From contig JAMKCH010010187.1 of NCBI GenBank assembly GCA_023653785.1, positions 16,770 through 80,769 on the forward strand: a DNA stretch of 64,000 bases. The letters are read 5' to 3'. This DNA is from Ophioderma brevispina. Lineage: Eukaryota; Echinodermata; Ophiuroidea; Amphilepidida; Ophiodermatidae. The notes under the pieces are model-generated. The model did not search any database, had not been told where the DNA came from, and saw only the letters and a list, made by a program, of their open reading frames with translations. Position 1 is the stretch's first letter. Each line of letters begins with the position of its first letter. Below are positions 36,191 to 48,940 of this stretch, one piece after another. The position numbers were made by a program, and so were the translations under genes.

Positions 36191-36933
36191 ACATCAAAGC
36201 GTAAATTTCCATGAGTAAATTGTTATATCAATCTGGGTTTTTAACATATTTTGCATGTTTAACCATTGCATTAGTCACACCTGAATGAATACGGAATATA
36301 TCGTTTGTTATTAAAAATAGAGGCAAAATTTTAAATTTGCAGGACCAGCTTAACGGTGTCCAATCGAGAGATTTCAGTCACCATAATCGTCTCTGATATG
36401 CAAATGAGTTCATATAGATTACACACCAAGAGATCCCCTACCTTGAAGTTTGCTACCAGCAAAAAGTAATTTCAAATGAAACAAAAGCTGGTTTTATATG
36501 CCTATATTTGTTTTTCAATAGGAAACAAAGTCCTGATTGCCCTATTTGCTCCCTAGGAAAATTAGAAAATTTCCACAATTTTTGTACCAATAAACATTTC
36601 TCAGCTTATCCTTTCAGATGGGTATTTTTGATAGAAAGTTTACAACAGTGCAAAAATTAGAATGTTAATATTTTTAGGGACATCTGTTGCAAAAACATCA
36701 AAACCTTTTAAAGTGAAGCATAAGTCTGCAGAATTGCTCATAAGGAGGTCCTTTACTTTTTCCAACTTAAGACTTGACAGAAAAGGAATAAAAACGGCAA
36801 TGTTTCAAAGGTATGAATCTCATCTCCATTCATCATGTGTTTGGAGGATTTGTAGGGTACAGACGAATTGACTATATAAATCGCGTTTCTGCCTTATAAG
36901 TTAGTTTTGGGTTATCATTTTGCAGGGTAATTT
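36191..36933. other. No gene seen; AT-rich DNA
   Basis: The left flank of the tandem duplication. No motif-supported ORF or repeat was found. Confidence 0.35.
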
Positions 36934-37743
36934 TAGGATTCCTGTGCTTTGTTACAAGACATGCAAAAATCTGATATTTTTATTATTTTTTGTCCGATTT
37001 TTCCTGATTCAGGTAATCACTGATGTGCCTTTAAGAGTATGATTTTGAATTAAAGGCGTGCACGACAGAAACACACCAAAGACGCTTTTCTTTAGGGACG
37101 ATTACGTATAGAATGCAAGTTCAAAACATAGGTTTTTTTACATGTTTGTCCCATAAACCCTTCCAACGTTCTCGATAGGTGTTCTCCAAACCGATCACGT
37201 GCAATTGACAGAAATTCGTAAATCCTCAAATATCTTATCTCCTCCTGTCCCCTCTAACCCTCTTTGCTAAAAACAATTGTTTGATATTCAGAATAAAGAA
37301 CTAACGAATAGGGGCTAAGTATTATTCATTTGCTTTTCTTAATTTGAAACCTTTTGACCGCTCAGATCACATTTTTATTTCCAAACCTAACTTTCTAATT
37401 TTGCTTCAAAACCTAAGTCTTTGACATCAATGGTTAACTTTGAGAATGACCTTCAACAATTAGTACAAGTCATCCAAGTAGTAAATTATAAATGAAGATC
37501 CCATTCTCAAAGTTTGAAAATGATGTTTGGAGATGGTTTCCTACAGTTGTGAATATTGTTTAAGGAATTTTTTGGTCAATCTCCTGGGAACTTTGCGGGC
37601 ATGTTGTACAATAAAATGGTGAAATTAATACAGGTAATTTTGAAAGCAGGGTCATATTAACGTTGTTCTGCCTACCAATATATTGGGTCCGAAGGATTAA
37701 AATATAGTTTGTCCAGACCTTTAATTAAACCGATACATTCATA

Positions 37744-38102
37744 TTCAAGGAGGATGGCCCGTTTTCACTATATGAAGTTCAAGTGATTGAATGACCTTGA
37801 ACCCACCCAAAACTCCATCGCAAAGTTTTCACCACCAATGTTTTGAATGCTTTTGGTGCGAGAGCTAAAAACGGTGATTTTTGAAGTCCCATAGAGCACC
37901 GTGTAAAATTAAATTGGTCGACCCAAATGGGGTCCCATTTTTTGCTCATAAACAATCCAAACTAAACATCTTTTAGCGCTAAATGTCACCGGGTAATTGA
38001 GAAAAATAGTAGCTTTCTTCTGATACCAATGTGGACCACTCCGGTAAAATCCAGGCTTCTGGGGACGAGGCTATTAGCGAATCCGGGCCATGGGACCCTA
38101 AA
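37744..38102 (+). mobile_element. MITE, GGATGGCCCGAT-ended family, copy 1
   Basis: It opens AAGGAGGATGGCCCG and closes CCGGGCCATGGGACCCTAAA, so the ends are inverted. Interior landmarks are GAATGACCTTGA, GTGAGAGCTAAAAACG-type sequence and CTGGGGACGAGGCTATTAGC. Other copies are at 45270, 57942 and 63511. Confidence 0.8.
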
Positions 38103-38116
38103 GTTCAAGGTCATCC

Positions 38117-39160
38117 TGGTATAGTGGGGTTGTGGTGTATTCCCCGTAGGATTTCATGCTAAAATGCTTTTGGTTGCTGTTTGGGTTTCAAGGACCTAAA
38201 CTGTCAGAAAATGATGATGTGCAAATTTTTATCATACATGTAACCTTAACGACACTATCAGCGATTCACAATGTAAACAAAAGAAAAATTTAAAAATCGA
38301 GCCAAATTGTGTTTAATGTACACATACCGTATCGTTCTCGTCAATACGTTTAAAACTATATATTTGCCTATGTTCCAACCTTTAGTAAAGCGGTATAGCG
38401 CCCATAATGGTTCAAGGTCACCCTGGGGGTAATGCTCCGATGTTGTTGAAAGTGGTGTCAAATGATTCCTTGTGTCATCCTGAACAGAAATGCATTTTAT
38501 GATCTTTTGATATCACCATTGCGACATCCATGGAAAGTTCTGATGACCCCCCATAGACCATGTAGACCCTTGCATTTTGCTATGTAATTGGCCAACCAAA
38601 TGTCACACAAACTGTAAATAATACCTTTTTGGATCCTGTGAGACAATTCAAACCACGTACACCAGTTTAACAATCTGAGCATTTGTTGTAAATTTTATAA
38701 GCCCCAGGATGGAACCCCTACCAACATGGAAACCATTATGGGGGCTATACGCCTTTAAAAGAAAAAAAAAATAAAATAAAACAAATAAAAAATTAAAGCT
38801 TTTTAACAAAAATAAAAAAAATCAAACAAAAAAGTAAAATTCCCCCCACCCCCCTTCCACCCCCCCCCCCCTTCCCACCCTTCCCCTCCCGTCGGCGCCC
38901 TCGCACCTCTCTCCCCTTTCCTCCTCCTTCTCCGGCCGCCGCCCGTTCCTGTCCCTTCCCCCCCCCTTTTCCTCGCTTTTCCCTTTTGTCCCTGATCCCC
39001 CCTGTCCTCTCCGGAAGGGGCATCAGTCCTAAAATTTCAATGCACCCCATCATTTTCTGACAGTCTTGTCCCTATTGAATGAAAAACAGCAAGAAAAATT
39101 AACTTTAGCATCACAATCCGTACGGGAACTGTTTCATTGACATACCAACCCACACTCAGT
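38117..39160. other. Segment unique to unit 1, with A-rich and C-rich tracts
   Basis: Unit 2 passes directly from CATCCTGGTA to AAAACCTACCAAG, so this about 1 kb is an insertion in unit 1 or a deletion in unit 2. It contains a second GGTTCAAGGTCACCCTGG motif (38408), an A-rich run (38760-38840) and a C/T-rich tract (38840-39010). The tract yields a spurious Gly/Lys/Arg-rich minus-strand ORF. Confidence 0.7.
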
Positions 39161-39620
39161 AGTAAAACTACCAAGTGCTCATGTTTATTCAAACTTATTT
39201 TCAATGTTTTGGTATTTGGTTGCGTAATTACTGGACAGAATGTATAAGTTCTCATGGAAACTTAAGATGACTCTTCCTTCTTTATTATATCCGCGATGGC
39301 CTTGAAATTTCATGGACGAGCAACTGGATTTATGGCAAGCTGTACCTGTCAAAAGAGTTTACGCGGTCGCATGCACTGACCTCTAACACATGGATAGCGG
39401 GCTGGCTCACCGTCGAATAGTCGCCGATTGAAAACCACCCCACCGGAAGTTGGGCATTTTCCCCTGCACAATGGGGCTTCACCTTATGGTCCAAGTTAAT
39501 GACAATAGCACATCGGGTGTGAATATTGCACCCGCAGGTTATTCATTGTTTTCCAGTGCTAATTGATAAGGCGAGAATCAACTCCTGTTGTTTCAATCGG
39601 CGACTCAGACCCGCTTGAGT

Positions 39621-39703
39621 ATGTCACCGAAAGACTATACGAACGTTGCGGCGGCGAAATGGCAGTCAGGCAAGACCAAGAAAAGGACTTGCCTAGGAGA
39701 AAG
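39621..39703 (+). pseudogene. Unit-1 counterpart of the AT-hook exon candidate, frameshifted
   Basis: It begins MSPKDYTNVA, but indels relative to unit 2 change the frame after about ten codons and lose the GRPRK motif. If the unit 2 version is a real exon, this one is broken. Confidence 0.2.
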
Positions 39704-41056
39704 GTTTGCGCCTTGTAATCATACTCACGACATCAGGACATGTCCATGATCATGTTGTTTTGAAATTGCACAAAACACGCCCCAAATTATCAGTTTTTCC
39801 ATATACTACATGCTTATTTAAGTGATTATGGGATGCTTAACCTAGAGCGCGAACTTATTTCTCTTCTTTTCTTTCTATTGTATGGTTGCAACTTATCAGT
39901 GTATGTGTATATACTGTCTAGTGTAGCCATTTTTACTCTATTTTCGCCAGCGCTTTTGTAGTTTTAGCTGAATGTCGATCATATCCGATATTCACACCGC
40001 CAACCAAGGTTTCTCTCTATGGTGGCCCATTGTAGCCAGGCAACGGACACGTGGGATGAAATTTCAAACATTCACTCCGGTCATTCAAAATGCTAAAATT
40101 ACAAAAAAAAACCAGCTTACATGCCTCAGATGAAGCATGGAAGCCAACCAGTACTTTTGAAAACAGAAGTGAAAATTAGGCGCATTCTTCTCCTCGTTAG
40201 TACAGAGGTGCTTAATTATTGTCTGCGCATGTGAACCCACACAGCAAACGCAAATGGTTGTAATGCCAGCTTTATCTATAACTGGATTGGTAACGAGGCA
40301 AAAACCATACAAATACACAAAATACAGAAGCATAAATTCATTTTATTGTTCATATGGAATTTCTTTTATATTATCTTGACATTTGTTTTGTAATTTTGTT
40401 GGCACTGGGCGAGGGCAAGAGAAGGAGAAGCGTGATTTTAACTTTTCTTTGTAAGTAAATAGAATAATTGTGCAGATTTTTATGGGAGTTTCCGTAACAC
40501 TACCCACTTTGATCTGACACAGTTTTATCTACACAGGTTTTTATATGATGTAAGGTGAAACGAATAGGTTTAAATTTAATGGTATCATGAAGTGGTTTTC
40601 GTAGACCTATTGGTGTTTAAACCAACATTTTTTCTCGCTTTTAATCTGAAATATTCTGGCTCCTCATGTTTTTCTCGCGCGAAAAAATCTAATTAAACTT
40701 TCGTATCGCCCAAGCTTAATCTGCATAACAACATCGATGCTCACTGCACTGCCTACAAGCTGTTAATTTGACTCGACCAGGCGCTTGCCATCCGCGTGAA
40801 ACTTGAGAATAAACCAATTGCACGCAATATTTTATTTTGGATATTCAAGATAACTAGGCTTTGGTAATTCCGAATGACCGTTCGAGTATGTTTGCTACAT
40901 ACACAAACGCTACTGTAGATGAATGATGCAAAATATTATTTTGAAGTTGTACCAGTATTCCTCGCGGTCCGGGGGATGTTTGAATTTTGACATGTTCACT
41001 CACTAGCTACTCTAATAACGACCTGTAGTCCTACATACGTAATTAGCAACCATTAT

Positions 41057-41077
41057 GGGGGGGGGGGGGGGGGGGGG
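41057..41077 (+). repeat. G homopolymer
   Basis: A run of 21 G. The corresponding site in unit 2 (about 47488) is a much shorter G-run. Confidence 0.9.
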
Positions 41078-41490
41078 CTTTTCGTACTGAGCCCAATACT
41101 GTCCAGAACTACAAACAACAAGGCGGTTGAACCCCTGAAGATCCCATTCCCTGTTTTCCTCAACCGGTGTATGGACTTATTTTTATAACATCTTTACAAT
41201 AAATCTGCACCAACACCCAGTGCAGCTGGCAGTGGATGCCAAATCGTAATCAGCAATAAATCATCAGTATCACTGGACAGTATAAAAGGTGGGTGGGGGT
41301 ATGACAGCCAACCTAACAGCAATAGCAAACGACTCCACTTCCTCCGTCTTAAACCGAGTGGTGCTAGTCTTAATCACACAGCAACAAAATAAAGATTCAA
41401 TGGGGGCGGGCTACGCGAGCTTCTGTTGGCAGTCTTTTTCTCATGTGAAATTACAAAATCAGCTCATTACCCTTCGTTCAAAGATCTCGC

Positions 41491-42135
41491 ATTGGCGTAA
41501 CCAACCGGGGGGGGGGGGGGGGGGGGTGGGTTGGGGGGGGGGTTGGGTGGTTGGGGGTTTGGGGTTATGGGGGGTATTTTTTAAAAATATTTTTTGTGGG
41601 TTTGTTTTTTGTTTTTTTGTTTTTTGTGTCTTTTTTTAGTTTTTTTTTCTTTCTTTCTATTATATTTTACTTTTTTTTATTTTCTTTTTTTCTATTTTGT
41701 CATGTTTCCTTTTTTTTTCCCAACCCCTTTTTTTTTTTTAATTCCCTTATTTTTTTTATTTTGTCTCTTTCCCCCCCATTTCTTTTTTTTTTTTTTTTTT
41801 TCATTTGTGTCTGTTTTTTATCTTTCTCTTTTCTTTTTTATTTTTTTTTTCTGTTTTTTTTTTTTTGTTGTTTTTTCTTTTTGATTTTCTATCTTTTTTA
41901 TGTTTTGTTCTCTTTTTTTCTTTACTCTTTAGTTTTCTTTTTTTCTCCTTTTTCTTTTTTTCTTCTTTGTGTTTTTATTTGTTTTTTTTTTTCTATTTAC
42001 TATGTTTTTTTTTTCTCTTTTTTTTTTTTTTTTTATTTTTCTCCCTCCCCCCTCCCCCGCCCCCCCCTACCCGCCACCCCACCCACCCCCGCCTTTTTCA
42101 CCACATGTTTTATTTTTCCTCCTCCCCCTGTATCT
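41491..42135 (+). repeat. G-rich/T-rich/C-rich low-complexity block in a MITE position
   Basis: It starts ATTGGCGTAACC, the left end of a CAGTGGCGTAACC-type MITE. G-runs follow, then about 450 bp of T-rich DNA, then C-runs. The same locus in unit 2 is a MITE of about 75 bp. The phenylalanine-rich ORFs of up to 195 codons here are by-products of the T tract. Confidence 0.8.
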
Positions 42136-42714
42136 TAGTAATATCGTGATAAAAAATATTGGCGTCAAAAAAACATCCGTCGATGTTCTGATCCCTCACA
42201 AAATAACGTAATTTCCAATAACGGTCATTTAGATTTATCTTCCGTGACCAGGCCTAGCCTTTAATAAAGTATTGTAGGTGATTGAGATTGCCGTAGTAAA
42301 TGCACGTACAGTTCCACCCAAATTACCGTTTGGAAATCCCCACTGACCACATCGAGCAGATCGTGTCCTAGCCCCCCCCGTAAATGAAGAAAAATGTGTC
42401 GTTGTAAGAATTGTTAACAAGGGCCATAGCTTACGGTTTTGAGGTAGGCATATATATGGGGGACCTAGTGCAGGCTTGGGCATGGCTTGGGTGTGAGTTT
42501 GTTTTATAAAAAGGGGTTATATCAACATGTGATTGGATCCATGTATGGAAAGTGATTTTGGGCCAACCTGGTCATGAGCAATATTTTTGGAAAGCTTCAT
42601 TATGTACCGTACCTTCCCTTCAAAATTCTACAGGGAACAAATTAATTTTATAAATTTTATACCTACACTAACAAACCCTAACCCTAATGTCAAAATAAAT
42701 TTGTTACAAATGAC

Positions 42715-43075
42715 ACTTTGAAGGGGTACATGCCCGGTGTGCATGTTTCGCACCAGGGCGGCTTGGGACAGTCTGGGGTTTACCACCCTATTCTTCTCGA
42801 AAACTGACTATTAACCTGTACCAGGTAGAACGTCGCTTACACGTGACCGACGGCTTAACGTCCACTCCGAATCACGGGATATTCTCTGTTTTAAGAGTCA
42901 TTCCCATGGAAGAAAGGCAGTAACCATTTTATTCAATATTTCATTAACAAATTAATCCAGAATTGTACTACTGATAAATTCAGCAAGTGCCCAGCCGGGA
43001 ATTAACTCAGGGACCTTTGGCACCCAAAGGTTGGAATATTCTTGACCAAGTGTGCACGCTCTACACCATTCCAAA
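42715..43075 (-). mobile_element. tRNA-derived SINE nested in the unit 1 TIR element
   Basis: On the minus strand, a tRNA-like head (damaged B box near 43000, A-box region near 43050) is followed by the conserved-type domain at 42768-42880 (GACGTTAAGCCGTCGGTCAC, GAGAAGAATAGGG, AAACCCCAGACTGTCCCA). It is the partner of the cleaner copy in unit 2. Confidence 0.7.
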
Positions 43076-45269
43076 CCATGGGTCACACTCGCCCCGGCCT
43101 ACAAAATCCACCGGGACCCGCGGGACCGCCGGTTCCAGAAACTTTTCACAAAGCCGCAGAAAATTTAAGCCTCAAATCCATCCCCTGCCTCAATCCATCT
43201 GGCCAGGGAAAATATTGGAAAAATAAGCTTCAAACTAAAGATTATAGTTCAAATGACCGTTGTCTTGTGCACAATGGAGTTCCCAGAAATGATTTAGGTT
43301 TTGTGATCACCCGTGTGATCCCCGTCAGTATCGGAAGGGTTCTGCATGCCCAAGGTACCCAGGTTAATTTGCGTAATTCGGCATCCTTTGTTGTTTTAAT
43401 ATAAGTGAATACGAGTCAAAAATATTCATGTAATATACACATTTGTGATTAATTTATTGGAATACTTAAAAGTTTGGCCTACAAATTATCTGGATGTCTT
43501 GTAATCCTCATATCACTGTCCGTATCTGTTTTTGGGGTATGTTATTTTTATGTTATATATATATCTGTTTTCTTCCAATGGCCTAACTATCATTTGAGAG
43601 CAAATGGAATAAATTTATATTTTGTAAATGTGCCAGTCCGCTTTAACATAATAAGTTATTTCATTTTAAACATGCCAAGTTTCATGGTTAATAACGACAT
43701 GCACATTCTTCAAATTATGTCACTATCTGCGCAACTAAAGCGTGATAATCAAAGGCTTCAATTGCACTCACAAAGCAGACGTTCTCATCCCTTGCCGTGG
43801 CGCTTGTTGCTCTCACAATCAACTGAACGTAGAGCGTAAGTTGTATAAGAGTCCGGAAGATTTGCATTATTCTTTCACGCCACGAAGCTACAGAGTATTT
43901 TAAACTATAATAATTCAGTCTGACAGACCTGCCATGTTTTCATGTTAAAATTAAGCTGTAATAAAATCATGTAATCCACTTAATATTAATTCCATTTATA
44001 AAGCAGATAATTTGGAGCAACTTTGTGGTTTCTAAGTACCTTTCCGATATCAGTAATCCTAATCTCAGACAAAACCGTGTCAGAAAAAACTATGGCACGT
44101 GTAAATTAATTGAGTCAGGTTAACGGAAACTCCCGCTCCCGAGTTTTATAGCGCCTTATCACCATCCGTATCAAAGCGCTGTGTATTTATTCCGCTGTCA
44201 CTAGGAAATCAATATCATATCATTTACTTCATCCATGCAATGACAGCCCTCGTGTTTGAACTCTGCTATGTTATTTTTATAAAATCCTTCTGTTCTGTTC
44301 CTTTCAAGTCCAAACTGTGAAAATTCGATTTTTGAATAAAAATAAATCAGCATTGTCCTAGATCATCTCGATGTAGACAGAAATTGGTCATTGTAATATA
44401 ACTAAGCTAATACCGTAACGTTAGAGCCCTCTCCTTCTCCCTATTTTTTCTTGTTCCCACTTCTATTTATGGTCTGTTAGGATTCCTGTGCTTGTTACAG
44501 ACATGCAAAAATCTGATATTTGATTATTATTTTTGTCCGATTTTCTGATTTAGTAAATCACTGATGGTGCCTTTAAGATTATGATTTTTGAATTTTAAGT
44601 CGTGCACGACAGAAAAACCAAAGCACGCTTTTCTTTAGGGACGATTACGTATAGAATGCAAGTTCAAAACAGAGGTTTGTTTACATGTTTGTCCAATAAA
44701 CCTTCCAAACGTTCTCGATAGGTGTTCTACAACCGATCACGTGCAAATTGACAGAAATTCGTATCCTCAAAATATCTCCTCCTGTCCCTCTACCCTCTTT
44801 GCTAAAAAACAATTGTTGGTATATTCATGAATAAAGAACTACGAATAGGCTAAGTATTTCATTTGCTTTTCTTAATTTGAAATTTTGGACCGTCTCATAT
44901 CACATTTTTATTTCCAAAATAAACTTTCTAATTTTGCTTCAAAACCTAAGTCTTTGACATCAATGGGTACTTTGAGAATGACCAACAATTAGTACAAGTC
45001 ATCCAAGTAGTATTATAAATAAGAATCCCATTCTCAAAGTTTGAAAATGATGTTTGGAGATGTTTTCCTACAGTTTGAATATGGTTTGAAGGAATTTTTG
45101 GGTCCAATCTCTGGGAAATTTGGGAATATTGTAAAATAAAATGGTGAAATTAATACAGGGTAAATTTTGAAAGCAGGTCATATTACGTTGTATGCATACC
45201 AATACATTGGTCTCGAAGGATTAAAAAATATAGTTTGTTCCGACCTTTAATTAAACAGATACAGTCCTA

Positions 45270-45624
45270 TTAAAGGAGGATGGCCCGATTTCACTATATG
45301 AAGTTTTCATATTGATTGAATGACCTTGACCCCAAAACTCCGTCTGCAAAGTTTCACACCAATATTTGAATGCGTTTTGGTGTGAGAGCTAAAAACGTGA
45401 TTTTTGAAGTCCTTTAGAGCACCGTGTAAAATTAATATTGGTCGACCAAAATGGGTCACATTTTTGCTCATAACATCCAAACTAGACATCTTTTAGCGCT
45501 AAGATTTCACAGGGTAATTGAGAAAAATAGTAGCTTTCTTCTGATACCAAAATGTTGACCACTTCCGGTAAAATCCAGGGCTTCTGGGGACGAGGCTATT
45601 AGCGATCGGGCCATGGACCTCTAA
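45270..45624 (+). mobile_element. MITE, GGATGGCCCGAT-ended family, copy 2
   Basis: Opens TTAAAGGAGGATGGCCCGAT and closes ATCGGGCCATGGACCTCTAA. The inverted ends are about 20 bp. Contains GAATGACCTTGACC near the left end; TTCAAGGTCATCC follows just outside the right end. Confidence 0.85.
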
Positions 45625-46111
45625 GGTTCAAGGTCATCCTGGTAGGTAAAACCTACCAAGTGCTCTGGTTTTGTTCAAACTTTATTTTTCAATGTTTGGT
45701 ATTTGGTTGCGTAATTACTGGACAGAATGTATAAGTTCTCATGGAAACTTAAGATGACGTCTTTCCTTCTTTATCCGACGATGGCCTTTGAAAATTTCAT
45801 GGAAGAGCAACTGGATTTATGGGCAAAGCTGTACCTGTCAAAGAAGTTACGCGTCGCATGCACTGACCTCTACACATGGATAGCGGGCTGGCTCACCGTT
45901 GAATAGCCGCAGATTGAAACCACCGGAAGTTGCATTTTCCCCTGCACAATGGGGCTTCACCTTATTGTCCAAGTTAAATGAATTTTGTATAACAATAGAA
46001 CATCTGTGTGGAATATGTGCACCAGCAGGTGTATGCATTGTTTCCCGTCATATTGCTAAGGCGAGAAGCAACTTCCTGTTGTTTCAATCGGCGACTCAGA
46101 CCCGCTTGAGT

Positions 46112-46191
46112 ATGTCACCGAAAGACGATACGAACGTTGCGGGCGAAATGGCAGCAGGCAGACCAAGAAAAGGACTTGCCAAGGAGAAAAG
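46112..46191 (+). CDS. Weak candidate first exon with an AT-hook-like motif
   Basis: ATG at 46112 opens MSPKDDTNVAGEMAAGRPRK followed by GLAKEK, then a possible splice donor (G|GTGCGC at 46192). GRPRK flanked by basic residues is an AT-hook-like DNA-binding motif found in many chromatin proteins. The sequence is locally GC-richer than its surroundings. Against it, the frame is broken in unit 1, the donor is not consensus, and no second exon was found. Confidence 0.2.
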
Positions 46192-47897
46192 GTGCGCCTT
46201 GTACATCATATCAGTACATCAGGACATGCCCATGATCAATGTTGTTTTGAAATTGAACAAAAGCACGCCCAAAATTATCAGTTTCCATATACTACATGCG
46301 TATTTAAGTGAGTTAGTGGTGCTTAACCTAGAGCGACTTATTTCTTTCTATTGTATGGTGCACTTATCAGTGTATGTGTATATACTGTCTAGTGTAGCCA
46401 TTTTTACTCTTTTAGCCAGCGGCATTTTGTACTGAATGTCGAATCATATCTCGATATTCACCCGCCAACCAAAGGTTTTCTCTCTATGGTGCCCATTGTA
46501 GCATGCAATGGACACGGTGGGATGCAAATTCAAACATTCACTCCGGTCATTCACTGCTATTACAAGCTTACAAGTGCCTCAGATGAAGCAATGGAAGCCA
46601 ACAAGTACTTTTGGAAAACAAGAAGTGTAAAATATAGGCGCATTCTCTCTTATTAAAGAGGTGGCTTTTAATTATTGTCGCGCATGAACAGCCAAACGCA
46701 AATGGGTTTTAATGCCAGCTCTATCTATATACTGGATTGGTTAAACGCTTGCAAACCAAATACACCAAAATCGAGGAAGCAAAATATCATATTTATTGTT
46801 CATATGGAATTCTTATAGGTATCATTGACATTGTTTTCTGTTAATTTTGGCCACTGGGCGAGGCAAAGAGAAGGAGAATCGTGATTTTACTTTATCTTTG
46901 TACGTAAATAGAATAAGTGATGCAGATTTTTATGGGAGTTTCCGTACCTGACCCCACTTTGATCTGACACAGTTTTATCTGACAGTTTTTATCTGAGTGT
47001 AAGGTGACGAAATTGTTTAAATTTATGTGGTATCATGTGAAGTGGTTTCGCAGCACCTAATTGGTGTTAACCAACATTTTTTCTCGCCTTTTCAATTGAA
47101 ATTATTCTGGCTCCTCATGTTTTTCGCGCGAAAAAATCTACATTGAACTTTCGTATCGCCCAAGCTTAATCTCATAACAAATCGAGGTCACTGCACTGCT
47201 ACTAGCTGTTTTGACCATTCGACCAGCGTTGCCCAGCGTGAAACGTGGAGATACCAATTGCCACGGCAATATTTTATTTGGTATTCAGATTACTACACTT
47301 TGGTTAATTCGAATGACGTTCGAGTATATTTGCATACCAAACACCAAACGCTACGGAGATGAATGATGCAAAATATATTATTTTGAAGTTGTACCAATTC
47401 TCGCGGTCGGGATTATGTTGAATATGTTCACTCACTGCTACATCATAAACGACATGTAGGCACATACGTAATTAGAATCCATATGGAGGGGGGGGGTGTT
47501 CGTATGAGCCCAAGATGGGACAAATTACAGCGGTTTTGAACACAATGAGACCCCATGTGTCAACCGGTTGTAGACTATTGGTAAACAATCTTTACAATAA
47601 AATGCAGGGACCAAGAAACCAGTGCAGCTGGCAGTGGATGTCAAATACAGTAAATAAAGCCCTAAAGCCATCAGTCTTCACGACAGGTATAAAAGGGGGG
47701 GGGGGGGGGGGGGGTAGGAATGCCCAAACCTAACAGCAATTAGAACGACATCACATTCCGGCGTAACCCGAGTGCTAGTCTTAATCACACACAACAACAA
47801 ATGATTATGGGGGCGGGCTTCCGAGCTGCGGTTGCCCAGTATTTGTCTCAGTGAAATTACAAATCAAGCTCTTAAACTTTCGTTCAAAAGATATTAG

Positions 47898-47972
47898 CAG
47901 TGGCGTCGTAACCAAGCCCCCCCCCCCAAAAAAAAAATCCCCCCCCAGTTGCAAAGGTTTGGTTACGCACTG
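47898..47972. mobile_element. Short CAGTGGCG-ended MITE
   Basis: Begins CAGTGGCGTCGTAACC and ends GGTTACGCACTG, which is inverted. The middle is a C-run and an A-run. It corresponds to the large low-complexity block 41491-42135 in unit 1. Confidence 0.7.
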
Positions 47973-48564
47973 GATCTAGTAATGCTGATAAAAAAAATAT
48001 TGCGTCAAAATCCGTCGCGGTACTGATTTAACCTCACAAAAAATGTAATTTCCAATAACGGTCATTTAGATTTGTATACCGTCCCCGCTGACACGGCCTG
48101 CTTTAATTAAGTATGTTATTATGAATGAGAGGCAGTAGTAAAGCCAACGTAGCAGTTCCCACCAATTACCGTTTGGAAATACCACGACCAAATCGAGCAG
48201 AGCGTGTCCTACCCCACCCCCCCCAACCGTAAAATGAAGGAAAAAGGTTGTCGTTGTAAGAATTGTAAACAAGGGCATAGGCTTACGGTTTTGAGGTAGG
48301 AATATTATATGGGGAGGAGAACTAGTTTGCAGGCTTGCCATGGCTGTGGGTGTGAGTTGTTTGTTTTAAAAGGGTTATATCAACAGAAATGTGATATGGA
48401 TCAATGTATGAAGTGATTTAGGGGGCCAACCGCTAGAGCGGAGCAATTTGGAAAGAGTTCATTATGTACCCCTTCAAAATTCTACGGGGAAAAAATTATA
48501 TTATAAATTTAGTGACCTACACTAAAAAAACCCTTAACCCTAAGTCAAAAAATAAATTGTTACC

Positions 48565-48940
48565 TAACAACTTTGAAGGGGCACATGCCCGGGTGCATGT
48601 TCCATGACGGCGTTGGGACAGTCAGGGGTTTACACCCTCTTCTTATACGAAACTGACTGATGAACCTGTACAGGTATGAACTTCGCTGTACACATGACCG
48701 ACGGATTAACATCCCCTCGAAGCAGGGATATTTCTGGTTTTAGAGCCATTCCATGGGAAGAGCAGTTAATCCAGTTTTTATTCAATAGTCTTACAAAATT
48801 AATCCAGAATTTAGTTATTGATTAACTATCCAGGCAAGTGGAACCCAGCCGGGAGGGAGGGAATTGAACCGGGGACTTTCTGCACCAAAGGTGAATATTC
48901 TGACCAGTGGGCCACGCTCTACACCATTCCAAACCAGTGT
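48565..48940 (-). mobile_element. tRNA-derived SINE nested in the unit 2 TIR element
   Basis: On the minus strand, A box TGGCCCACTGG (48904-48914) and B box GGTTCAATTCC (860-870 of the same kilobase) have tRNA spacing. The conserved-type domain follows at 48610-48730 (ATGTTAATCCGTCGGTCA, AGAAGAGGGTG, AAACCCCTGACTGTCCCA). Presence in both tandem units shows it inserted before the duplication. Confidence 0.8.

Larger units (their letters stand above)
40484..44134. mobile_element. MULE-like TIR element, copy in unit 1
   Basis: The left end is GGGAGTTTCCGTAAC and the right end is the inverted GTTAACGGAAACTCCC. The left flank is GATTTTTAT, while the right flank has decayed (GCTCCCGAGTTTTAT). Terminal arms of about 70 bp contain repeated TCTGACA motifs. 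A SINE and a low-complexity MITE are nested inside. No transposase ORF is recognised. Confidence 0.8.
36934..44477 (+). repeat. Tandem duplication, unit 1
   Basis: This unit is repeated head to tail by 44478-50331. It starts TAGGATTCCTGTGC and ends CTTCTATTTATGGTCTGT. The whole length aligns in order, but with frequent 1-5 base indels. Two long stretches are present only here: 38117-39160 and the low-complexity block 41500-42130. No convincing intact gene lies inside. Confidence 0.95.

Noticed and set aside
38793..39053. Gly/Arg/Lys-rich minus-strand ORF
   Set aside because: It comes from a C/T-rich low-complexity tract that is missing from tandem unit 2; no start context or homology pattern.
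41551..42149. Phe-rich ORFs of up to 195 codons
   Set aside because: They are translations of an uninterrupted T-rich tract and have no amino-acid complexity; the locus is a 75-bp MITE in the other tandem unit.
43474..43839. 121-codon membrane-like ORF
   Set aside because: AT-rich hydrophobic frame that is disrupted by several indels in the second tandem unit, with no motif.
45899..46435. 178-codon ORF in tandem unit 2
   Set aside because: The frame is not kept in unit 1, its two ends look like unrelated AT-rich DNA, and only a short central part (46112-46191) has any coding appearance.
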